This document shows positions 8,631 through 16,434 of a stretch of DNA of 64,000 nucleotides, in pieces. A program made the position numbers and the translations under genes. The notes below the pieces were generated by a model. The model searched no databases and had not been told where the DNA came from. It saw nothing but the letters and a program-made list of their open reading frames with translations. Source of the stretch: Nocardioides daejeonensis (GTDB lineage: Bacteria > Actinomycetota > Actinomycetes > Propionibacteriales > Nocardioidaceae). The number at the start of each line of letters is the position of its first letter. Position 1 is the stretch's first letter. The stretch spans positions 124,001 to 188,000 of the forward strand of contig NZ_QHKZ01000006.1 in assembly GCF_003194585.1 (NCBI RefSeq). Reading direction: 5' to 3'.

Positions 8631-8956
8631 GCGGCCTACGTTATCAAACAGAAGTCAGTTGTCGCGTCCTTTGCGAATCAGAAACGTCAATATTGCCGGG
8701 ACGTTCAGGTCGCGTTCCCCAAGAGGCACCGAGGCCCTCGTCAGCATGAGGCGGAAGAACCGCAACACGACAAATTCACGGGATGGTCGCGCCGACGTCT
8801 GCTCATCCGCGCTGGCCGGGGGGCTCACTCGCAGCACCGGGCCGGAGATCGGCCCTCCGAAAAAGGCCACATCGATCCCAGCACGCCAAGATCCTTGCGG
8901 ACTCTGTGCGGACTGGGAGCCCCTAGCCCCCCTCCGACCTGCGCAAACGCGCCGAT
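8631..8956. other. Intergenic region between accessory and core DNA, no convincing gene
   Basis: These 326 bp hold the promoter region of the XRE-ImmA gene. The minus strand has a GATAAC-like -10 near 8639-8644. A 6-bp stem at 8839-8855 has its A-run on the wrong side for a terminator on either strand. A direct repeat TGCGGACT lies at 8896-8903 and 8907-8914, with an 11-nt period. A minus frame starting with GTG at 8960 overlaps the ychF stop but its composition is not coding-like. No tRNA end or attachment site was recognised. Confidence 0.5.
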
Positions 8957-10030
8957 TCACACGTTGAAGCGGAACTCCACCACGTCGCCGTCGGCCATGA
9001 CGTAGTCCTTGCCCTCCATGCGCACCTTGCCAGCCTCCTTGGCCTTGGCCATGGAGCCGGCGGCGACGAGGTCGTCGAAGGAGACGACCTCGGCCTTGAT
9101 GAACCCCTTCTGGAAGTCGGTGTGGATCACGCCGGCGGCCTCGGGAGCGGTGTCGCCCTTGCGGATCGTCCAGGCACGGCTCTCCTTGGGACCCGCCGTC
9201 AGGTAGGTCTGCAGGCCGAGGGTGTCGAAGCCAACCCGGGCGAGGACCTCGAGACCGGGCTCGGTCACGCCGGCCTCGGCCAGGAACTCGGCCGCCTCCT
9301 CGTCGTCCAGCTCGATCAGCTCCGACTCGAACTTGGCGTCCAGGAAGATCGCCTCGGCCGGCGCGACGATCTCACGCATCTTCGCCTTGAGCTCCTCATC
9401 GTTCAGCTCGTCGGCGTCGCAGTTGAAGACGTAGATGAACGGCTTGGCCGTGAGCAACGACAGCTCCCGCAGCAGCGCACGGTCGATCGAGGTCGCGCTG
9501 ATCGGCGTACCGGCCTCCAGCGCCTCCTTCGCCTCGCGGGCCGCATCGAGGTTCGCCACCAGGTCCTTGACCTTGCGCGACTCCTTCTCCAGACGAGTGA
9601 TCGCGCGCTCGACCGTCTCCAGGTCGGCCAGGATCAGTTCCGTCTGGATGGTGGAGATGTCGTTGGCCGGGTTGACCTCGCCGTCGACGTGCGTGACGTC
9701 CTCGTCACGGAAGACGCGGGTGACCTGACAGATCGCGGCCGACTCCCGGATGTGCGAGAGGAACTTGTTGCCCAGGCCCTCACCCTGCGAGGCGCCGCGC
9801 ACGATGCCGGCGATGTCGACGAACTCCACGGTCGCCGGCAGCTGCCGCTCCGAGCCGAAGATCTCGGCGAGCTTGCCCAGCCGCTCGTCCGGCACGCCGA
9901 CCACGCCCACGTTGGGCTCGATCGTCGCGAACGGGTAGTTCGCCGCGAGCACGTTGTTCTTGGTCAGTGCGTTGAAGAGCGTCGACTTGCCTGCATTGGG
10001 GAGTCCGACGATGCCGATGGTGAGAGCCAC
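8957..10030 (-). CDS. ychF: Redox-regulated ATPase YchF (Obg family)
   Basis: A 357-residue protein of normal YchF length. Motifs are G1 GLPNAGKSTLFNAL, the G2-region ANYPFATIEPNVGVV, G3 DIAGIVRGAS and G4 region YVFNCDADE, then a C-terminal TGS domain ending in DGDVVEFRFNV. YchF binds ATP rather than GTP, associates with ribosomes and is part of the universal core genome. It lies 42 bp downstream of the F420-dependent oxidoreductase gene on the same strand, so they may be co-transcribed. Confidence 0.97.
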   Translation of the reverse strand: MALTIGIVGLPNAGKSTLFNALTKNNVLAANYPFATIEPNVGVVGVPDERLGKLAEIFGSERQLPATVEFVDIAGIVRGASQGEGLGNKFLSHIRESAAICQVTRVFRDEDVTHVDGEVNPANDISTIQTELILADLETVERAITRLEKESRKVKDLVANLDAAREAKEALEAGTPISATSIDRALLRELSLLTAKPFIYVFNCDADELNDEELKAKMREIVAPAEAIFLDAKFESELIELDDEEAAEFLAEAGVTEPGLEVLARVGFDTLGLQTYLTAGPKESRAWTIRKGDTAPEAAGVIHTDFQKGFIKAEVVSFDDLVAAGSMAKAKEAGKVRMEGKDYVMADGDVVEFRFNV

Positions 10031-10072
10031 GGGCGGGAAGTCTACGTCCCGCCCCGACCCACGGCCGAACCG

Positions 10073-11065
10073 TCAGGTGAGAGCGGGAAGAACGCGTTCG
10101 CCGTACGCCTGCAGGAACGCCGCCTGGTTGCGACCGACGTTGTGCACGAAGACCCGGTCGTAACCCAGCTCCAGGTAGCGGCGCAGCTCCTCGGCATGCA
10201 CCTGCGGGTCGGCGCTGATCGGGAGCCGCCCCACCAGATCCTCCGGGCGCACCAGCCGCGCGATCTGCTCGATCAGCTGCGGACTGCGCAGATCGCCGCG
10301 GGCGAACCTCATCGCCCCGATCGGGTAGTACGCCGCCGCTTGGGCGAGCGCCTCCTCGTCCGTCGGCGCCCACGAGACGTTGAGGTGCAGCCAGGTCGGC
10401 ATCGCGTCGGGGTCCTTGCCACCCTCACGCGCTCCGGTGCGGAAGCGCTCCAGCACCAGCGCCGCCTGGTGGTAGGAGACCCCGACCGCCAGCAGCCCGT
10501 CCGCGGACCGGCCGGCGCGCCGCGCGGTGACCGGGCCACCCGTGGCCACCAGCACGTCCGGAGCGCACTCCGGCATCGTCCACAGGCGCGTGGTCTCCAA
10601 CTGGAAGTGGTCGCCGGAGTACCGGACGTCGCGGCCGGCCGACGAGGCGACGAAGAGTCGCTTGATCAGGTCGATCGCCTCGAAGAGCCGATTGATCCGC
10701 TCCGGGGCCTCGGGCCAGTAGCCGCCGGTGACGTGCTCGCTGAGCGCCTCGCCCGCGCTGACGGTGAGGAAATGGCGGCCGGGGTGCAGGGCGGCGAGGG
10801 TGGCACTCGCCTGGGCGATGCTTGCCGGGTGCGCCCGGTAGCCGGGCACCGCCATGCCGGCGCCGAAGTCGGTGGTGGTGCGCTCGGCCAGAGCACCCAG
10901 CAGGGACCAGACATGAGGGGCCTCGCCGAGCGTCGGCAACCAGGGCTGGAAGAGATCCGTGGCCAGGGTGCCGTCGAACCCGGCCGCCTCCGCCAGCCCG
11001 GCAAGATCGACGGCCTCGCGTGGCCGCACCCGGTCGGAAGCGACGACGTACCCGATCCGACCCAT
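10073..11065 (-). CDS. F420-dependent LLM-class oxidoreductase, G6PDH-like family
   Basis: A 330-residue luciferase-like TIM barrel. The frame runs open far upstream, but ATG MGRIGYVVASDRVRP is the evident N-terminus. The block VSAGEALSEHVTGGYWPEAPERINRLFEAIDLIKRL and later VLVATGGPVTARRAGRSADGLL are typical of the F420-dependent glucose-6-phosphate dehydrogenase-like family. It would transfer hydride between a substrate and cofactor F420; the substrate is not evident. It is divergent from a probable F420-0 import cassette, which supports F420 use. Confidence 0.85.
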   Translation of the reverse strand: MGRIGYVVASDRVRPREAVDLAGLAEAAGFDGTLATDLFQPWLPTLGEAPHVWSLLGALAERTTTDFGAGMAVPGYRAHPASIAQASATLAALHPGRHFLTVSAGEALSEHVTGGYWPEAPERINRLFEAIDLIKRLFVASSAGRDVRYSGDHFQLETTRLWTMPECAPDVLVATGGPVTARRAGRSADGLLAVGVSYHQAALVLERFRTGAREGGKDPDAMPTWLHLNVSWAPTDEEALAQAAAYYPIGAMRFARGDLRSPQLIEQIARLVRPEDLVGRLPISADPQVHAEELRRYLELGYDRVFVHNVGRNQAAFLQAYGERVLPALT

Positions 11066-11187
11066 GGGCGTGCTCCTCGCTGGCGACTGCGGTCGCGATC
11101 CTATCCGCCGCCTGGGGCTGTCCCGCTGCCGGTTCACGGGACCGGGTGGGCGGGCACGAGCGGGGAGGTCTATCGTGAGCCGTGATC

Positions 11188-11269
11188 CACCGGATGGGAC
11201 TTCGTCCGGTGACACCCTCCCCGGACCTGGGGTGCGTTGATCCCGCGCGGTTGCGACCTCGGCAACCGC
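11188..11269 (+). promoter_or_regulatory. Structured 5' leader of the F420-0 transporter operon
   Basis: Three hairpins can be drawn in the 243-bp gap before the importer. The first is 11188-11194 with 11205-11211 (CACCGGA/TCCGGTG). The second is 11213-11217 with 11230-11234. The third is 11247-11254 with 11262-11269 (GCGGTTGC/GCAACCGC). It does not match the cobalamin riboswitch core seen elsewhere in the window. No known riboswitch class was recognised. Confidence 0.4.
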
Positions 11270-11308
11270 ACTTCGATCCTGCCCGCACACCCGAGAAGTC
11301 CGGAGCCC

Positions 11309-12355
11309 ATGGCTGACATCACCCCCCTGTCCCTCTCCACCCCCGGCCGTACGCCGGAGCACCCGCGACGCCGCCTGCTTGCGGCCACCCTGGTCGCGGC
11401 GCTGACCCTTCCGTTGGCCGCCTGCGGCTCCTCCGACGAGAAGGCGGAGGCGGACGACGCGCCGGCCGCCGGCTACCCCGTGACCGTCGACAACTGCGGC
11501 ACCGAGGTCACCTTCACCACCCCGCCCGAGCGCGTCGTCACCATCAAGTCGACCTCGACCGAGCTGATGCTGGCGCTCGGCCTGGGCGACCGGATCGTGG
11601 GCACCGCCTTCGCCGACGGCCCAGTGCCGGAGCAGTGGGCCGCAGACGCCACCGGTCTCACGAGTCTCTCCGACCAGGCGCCGAGCAACGAGGTCGTCCT
11701 CGAGCAGGAGCCGGACCTGGTCTTCGCCGGCTGGGAGTCCAACCTCGCCGCCGACACCGCCGGCGAGCGCGACACCCTCGCCAAGCTCGGCGTCAACAGC
11801 TACGTCTCCCCCGCTGCCTGCCAGGAGCCGGAGTACCAGCCGGAGAAGATGACCTTCCCGCTGCTCTTCGACCAGTTCCGCGAGGCCGGCAAGATCTTCG
11901 GTGCGACCGAGGCGGCCGATCGCCTCATCGCCGACCAAGAGGCGGCCCTGGCGAAGGTCGGCAAGGCCGCCCCCGGCACCACCGCGCTCTGGTGGTCGTC
12001 AGGGGAGGACACCCCCTTCGTGGGCGGCACCATCGGGGCGCCGGCGATGGTGCTCGACGCCGTCGGCCTGACCAACGTCGTCACGGAGAAGGCCACCTGG
12101 ACCTCCCTGGGCTGGGAGGCGATCGTCGACGCCGACCCCGACGTCCTCGTGCTGGTGGACGCCGCCTGGAACACCGCGGCGGACAAGATCAAGTCCCTCG
12201 AGTCGAACGCCGCCACCCGCGAGCTCTCGGCGGTGAAGGCCAAGCGCTACCTCGTCATCCCGTTCCCGGCCGCCGAGGCCGGGGTGCGCTCGGTCTCTGC
12301 TGCCGCCGACCTGGCCGACCAGCTCGACGAGTTCGGACTGCTGCAGAGCGAATGA
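11309..12355 (+). CDS. Probable F420-0 ABC transporter, substrate-binding lipoprotein
   Basis: A 348-residue lipoprotein. The signal sequence RRRLLAATLVAALTLPLAAC ends in a lipobox, with Cys as the anchor. The mature part is a two-lobed helical-backbone binding protein (NCGTEVTF...PPERVVTIKSTSTELMLALGLGDRIVGTAF). Order, length and these motifs resemble the proposed actinobacterial F420-0 importer (TIGR03868 family) as I remember it. The start MADITPLS is chosen because the preceding residues are not signal-like. A permease and ATPase follow, with a 4-bp overlap to the permease. An iron or corrinoid ligand remains possible. Confidence 0.65.
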   Translation: MADITPLSLSTPGRTPEHPRRRLLAATLVAALTLPLAACGSSDEKAEADDAPAAGYPVTVDNCGTEVTFTTPPERVVTIKSTSTELMLALGLGDRIVGTAFADGPVPEQWAADATGLTSLSDQAPSNEVVLEQEPDLVFAGWESNLAADTAGERDTLAKLGVNSYVSPAACQEPEYQPEKMTFPLLFDQFREAGKIFGATEAADRLIADQEAALAKVGKAAPGTTALWWSSGEDTPFVGGTIGAPAMVLDAVGLTNVVTEKATWTSLGWEAIVDADPDVLVLVDAAWNTAADKIKSLESNAATRELSAVKAKRYLVIPFPAAEAGVRSVSAAADLADQLDEFGLLQSE

Positions 12356-13413
12356 CCGCGCCCACCCTCGCCCCTGCCGGGACGCGTCCGGTCACCCGTC
12401 GCGTTCGTACGGCGACGCTCGCCCTGACCGCGCCGCTGCTGCTTGCAGCACTCGCCGTCTCGGTCGTCGTAGCCGTCACGATCGGTCCCGCCGACCTGAG
12501 CACGGGCGAGGTGTGGCGTTCCATCGGAAGTCACCTGGGGCTGGCCACCAGCGACCTCACCCTGCTGCGCGACGGCATCGTCTGGGAGCTCCGGTTGCCC
12601 CGGGTGCTCACCGCGGCCGCGGTCGGGGCCGGACTCGCGGTCAGCGGCGCGGTCATGCAGGCGCTGACCCGCAACCCGCTGGCCGATCCCTACCTGCTGG
12701 GGCTGTCGTCGGGGGCGAGCCTCGGAGCCGTCCTGGTGCTGCTCACCGGGCTCTCGGTCTCCCTCACCGGTGCCGCCTTCACCGGTGCGATGCTCGCGCT
12801 GGTCGGCACCCTGCTGCTGGCCCGTTCACTGGGCGTGATCACCCCGAGCCGGACCGTGCTGTCCGGGCTGGCCGTCTCCTCCTTCTTCGGCGCCATCACG
12901 TCGCTGGTGATCTTCTGGAACACCCAGGGCGACTCCTACCGCCAGATCCTCAACTGGCTGCTCGGTTCCCTGGCCGGCGCCGACTGGGACACCGTGCGGG
13001 TCTCCTGGATCACGCTGCTGCTCATCGGCCTGCCGGTCGTCTTCTTCGGCCGCGTCCTCGACGCCTTCGCCTTCGGCGACACGGCGGCCGCCGCGCTGGG
13101 GGTGAACGTCTCGCGCACCCGGTGGCTGCTACTCGGCGGCACCGCACTGCTCACCGGGGCGATGGTCGCGGTGAGCGGATCGATCGGCTTCATCGGCCTG
13201 GTGCTGCCCAACGCCGTACGGCTCGTCGTCGGCTCCCGGCACCGGCTGCTGCTGCCCTACTCCGCGCTGGTCGGCGCGATCTTCATGATCTGGGTCGACA
13301 CCGGCGCCCGGACACTCTTCGAACCCCGCGAGCTGCCGGTCGGCATCATCACCGTCCTGGTCGGCGCCCCGGTCTTCGTGATGGTGCTGCTGCGCAACCG
13401 GGAGCGGGCATGA
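12352..13413 (+). CDS. Probable F420-0 ABC transporter, FecCD-type permease
   Basis: A 353-residue permease with about nine to ten membrane segments. It has the FecCD/BtuC landmarks LRLPRVLTAAAVGAGLAVSG, MQALTRNPLADPYLLGLSSGA, and SGSIGFIGLVLPNAVRLVVG near the coupling loop. Its ATG overlaps the binding-protein stop by 4 bp (ATGA). It would form the membrane channel with the ATPase at 13517. The two are separated by an odd tandem-repeat spacer (13420-13508), so translation is not coupled there. Confidence 0.8.
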   Translation: MTAPTLAPAGTRPVTRRVRTATLALTAPLLLAALAVSVVVAVTIGPADLSTGEVWRSIGSHLGLATSDLTLLRDGIVWELRLPRVLTAAAVGAGLAVSGAVMQALTRNPLADPYLLGLSSGASLGAVLVLLTGLSVSLTGAAFTGAMLALVGTLLLARSLGVITPSRTVLSGLAVSSFFGAITSLVIFWNTQGDSYRQILNWLLGSLAGADWDTVRVSWITLLLIGLPVVFFGRVLDAFAFGDTAAAALGVNVSRTRWLLLGGTALLTGAMVAVSGSIGFIGLVLPNAVRLVVGSRHRLLLPYSALVGAIFMIWVDTGARTLFEPRELPVGIITVLVGAPVFVMVLLRNRERA

Positions 13414-13419
13414 GGGTCG

Positions 13420-13508
13420 TCGAGTTCGCGCACATGGCAAGTCGAGTTCGCGCAAACGGCGGGTTCACTTCGCGCGCATGGTGCGTTGACTTCGCGCAAC
13501 TGGTCAGG
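13420..13508 (+). repeat. Degenerate 22-23 bp tandem repeat, four units
   Basis: Units begin at 13420, 13442, 13465 and 13487. Each has a core near TTCGCGC (TCGAGTTCGCGCACATGG, TCGAGTTCGCGCAAACGG, TCACTTCGCGCGCATGG, TGACTTCGCGCAACTGG). They fill the whole gap between permease stop and ATPase start. There are no spacers, so it is not a CRISPR. Confidence 0.75.
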
Positions 13509-13516
13509 GAGAACCC

Positions 13517-14284
<768 letters not shown>

Positions 14285-14318
14285 CCGCCTGCGCCCAGGA
14301 GCCTGCGAGGATGGGGCG

Positions 14319-14825
14319 GTGAGCACGCCCACCGATCTGCCCGTCCCCCTGCGCGACCCGGCCCACCAGGTCTCGCCCCGTGCCGTCGCCATGTGGCGGA
14401 CCACCGAGCTCGCCACGCTGGTCGTCGAGACGGCGGTGATCGTCGTGCTCTACTTCGTGCTGCCGTCATGGCCGTGGTGGGCAAGCCTCATCGCCGGTCT
14501 GTCGGTGGTCGGCTCGGTGATCAGCCTGGCGGTGAGCCCGGGGCTGCGCTACCGCATCCATCGCTGGGAGGTCACCGACGAGGCGATCTGCACCCGCACC
14601 GGCTGGTTCACCACCGAGCTGCGGATCGCGCCCCTCAACCGGGTCCAGACGGTCGACTCCCACCAGGGGCCGGTGATGCGGCTCTTCGGGCTGGCCGAGG
14701 TCACCGTGACCACGGCGTCGGCCGCCGGGCCGGTCAGCATTCCCGGTCTCGACCTCGACGTGGCCCACGAGGTCGTCGCACGGCTGACCGCGATCACTGC
14801 CGCGTCGGAGAGCGACGCGACATGA
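14319..14825 (+). CDS. Bacterial PH-domain membrane protein (YdbS-like)
   Basis: A 168-residue protein starting at GTG. Two membrane segments (ATLVVETAVIVVLYFVLPSW and WWASLIAGLSVVGSVISLAV) precede a bPH2 (DUF304) domain with RYRIHRWEVTDEAICTRTGWFTTELRIAPLNRVQTVD. The next gene overlaps by 4 bp and encodes a larger protein of the same kind. This pair matches the YdbS-YdbT arrangement of Bacillus, whose YdbST was linked to resistance to an antibacterial. The molecular role is unknown. Confidence 0.8.
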   Translation: MSTPTDLPVPLRDPAHQVSPRAVAMWRTTELATLVVETAVIVVLYFVLPSWPWWASLIAGLSVVGSVISLAVSPGLRYRIHRWEVTDEAICTRTGWFTTELRIAPLNRVQTVDSHQGPVMRLFGLAEVTVTTASAAGPVSIPGLDLDVAHEVVARLTAITAASESDAT

Positions 14826-16396
14826 CACCGGAACCCTCCTGGGAGCGCCTCGACGCCCGGATGCTCCTGCTCGGACCGGTTCGCGCCATCGGCGGGTTCC
14901 TCGTACCCGCAGCCATCGCGACCGTCGGCATCGGCAGCACCGACGGCATGCGTGGCCTCATCATCGCGGCGATCACCCTGGTCATCTCGATCGTCGTCGG
15001 CGTGCTGCCCTGGCTCACCACGACCTATCGGATCACCAGCACCGCACTGGTGGTGCGCACCGGGGTGCTCAAGCGCCAGACCCTGACCGCCCCACTCGAG
15101 CGGATCCGCTCCGTCGACCTCGAGGCGACGCTGCTGCACCGGCTGCTGGCCCTGCGCAAGGTCCAGATCGGCACCGGCGTCGACGACGGCTCGATCACGC
15201 TGGACTCGCTCGGCGCTGAACCGGCCGAGGCGCTGCACCACCGGCTGCTGGCGATGCGGGCCGCTACGGGGCCGACGCGGCCTCCGCACGGTGCGCCGGG
15301 CGGGAACGACGAGTCCGGTGAACCCCGACCGAGCGGGGGCGGCGGGACCCGGCCGGACGGGACTCAGCCAGGCGAGAGCGCACCGGTCGACACTGTGCCC
15401 GAGGCGCAACCACCGGCTCCGGCACACGTGCTGGCCACCTTCGACCCGGGCTGGGCACGGTTCGCGCCGTTCAGCCTGCTGCCGCTCGCCCTGGCCGCCG
15501 CGGCCATCGGCGCGGTCAGCCAGCTCGACCTGCCGTTCGGCTCGACCGGCGAGGCGATCTGGGACTGGCTGATCGCGCTCTCCCTCGGCGCCTTGCTGCT
15601 GGTGGTGATCCTGGGAGGTCTGCTGGCGTGGTGCGCGACGACGATGGTCGGCTACCTCGTGCAGTGGTGGAACCTCCGGCTGGTCCGGCAGGGCGGCAAC
15701 CTGCGGCTGACCCGCGGGCTCTTCACCACCACCTCCACCACCGTGGAGGAGGCACGGGTCCGAGGCGTCGAGATGACCGAGCCGGTACTTCTCCGCGCAG
15801 TGGGCGGAGCCCGCCTCAGCGCGTTGGTCACCGGCCTCGAAGACGGCACCTACGCGGTGCTTCCCCAGGTGCCGCGCGAGGTAGCGGTCGGCGTCGCTCA
15901 GGAGATCCTCGCCGGCGACCATCCGCCGGAGCGGGGCGCCACCGCGGCCCTGGACCTCGACCTGCACCCCCACGGCTCCTCGGCCCGCCGTCGGGCGCTG
16001 ATCCGCGGCGTACGGGCGTGGGGCGGGCTGGCCACCGTCGCAGTGGTCGGGCTCTGGATCGCCGATTGGCTCTCGCCGCTGTGGGGCGGCGTCGCGCTCG
16101 TCGCAGCGGTCGCCTGGGGTCTCTTCGTCGGCGACCAGTCCTACCGGCACCTCGGCCATCGCCTGACGGAGCGGCACCTCGTGGTGGGCGCCGCCTCGCT
16201 GACCCGCGCGCGATCGGTCCTGGAGCGCGACGGGATCATCGGCTGGGTCATCGCCGCGAACTGGTTCCAGCGGAGGCTGGGGCTGACCACCCTCACCGCG
16301 ACGACCGCCGCAGGCTCGGAGTCCGTCGTGCTCGTCGACCTACCCCGGGCCGAGGCAGAAGCCCTGGTCCGCGAGACGACGCCGGTCTGGGTCTGA
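14822..16396 (+). CDS. Large PH-domain membrane protein (YdbT-like)
   Basis: A 524-residue protein with six or so membrane segments and three PH-like (DUF304) regions: TTYRITSTALVVRTGVLKRQTLTAPLERIRSVDLEA near the N-terminus, WNLRLVRQGGNLRLTRGLFTTTSTTVEEARVRGVEMTEP in the middle, and HRLTERHLVVGAASLTRARSVLERDGIIGW at the end. A disordered G/P-rich stretch (about residues 150-200) separates the first and second. It overlaps the previous gene by ATGA, so the two likely act as a complex. The function is unknown. Confidence 0.8.
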   Translation: MTPEPSWERLDARMLLLGPVRAIGGFLVPAAIATVGIGSTDGMRGLIIAAITLVISIVVGVLPWLTTTYRITSTALVVRTGVLKRQTLTAPLERIRSVDLEATLLHRLLALRKVQIGTGVDDGSITLDSLGAEPAEALHHRLLAMRAATGPTRPPHGAPGGNDESGEPRPSGGGGTRPDGTQPGESAPVDTVPEAQPPAPAHVLATFDPGWARFAPFSLLPLALAAAAIGAVSQLDLPFGSTGEAIWDWLIALSLGALLLVVILGGLLAWCATTMVGYLVQWWNLRLVRQGGNLRLTRGLFTTTSTTVEEARVRGVEMTEPVLLRAVGGARLSALVTGLEDGTYAVLPQVPREVAVGVAQEILAGDHPPERGATAALDLDLHPHGSSARRRALIRGVRAWGGLATVAVVGLWIADWLSPLWGGVALVAAVAWGLFVGDQSYRHLGHRLTERHLVVGAASLTRARSVLERDGIIGWVIAANWFQRRLGLTTLTATTAAGSESVVLVDLPRAEAEALVRETTPVWV

Positions 16397-16414
16397 GGGG
16401 CGCACGTGCGCCCC
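16397..16414. terminator. Bidirectional terminator-like hairpin
   Basis: GGGGCGC-ACGT-GCGCCCC is a perfect 7-bp stem with a 4-base loop. It starts at the base after the PH-protein stop, in the 38-bp gap between two convergent genes. There is no T-run, but strong stems without one are common in actinobacteria. Confidence 0.6.
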
Positions 16415-16434
16415 TCAAGACACCACACCGTGCG

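Noticed and set aside
8839..8855. Intrinsic terminator of ychF
   Set aside because: The stem GGGCCG/CGGCCC is followed by A residues on the plus strand, so the T-run lies before the stem on the minus strand, the wrong order.
8631..8956. tRNA or attachment site at the island edge
   Set aside because: No T-loop, anticodon stem or CCA-end pattern could be found by eye.
8655..8960. Small gene overlapping the ychF stop by GTGA
   Set aside because: The frame is open for 101 codons but the residues are Arg/Ser/Pro-rich and shadow-like, with no domain; the region is treated as intergenic.
9122..11185. Long plus-strand frame opposite ychF and the LLM gene
   Set aside because: Covers two well-recognised minus-strand genes and has shadow composition.
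10073..11938. A 621-residue fusion protein on the minus strand
   Set aside because: The extra N-terminal half is antisense to the ABC binding protein. The LLM protein begins at the ATG at 11065.
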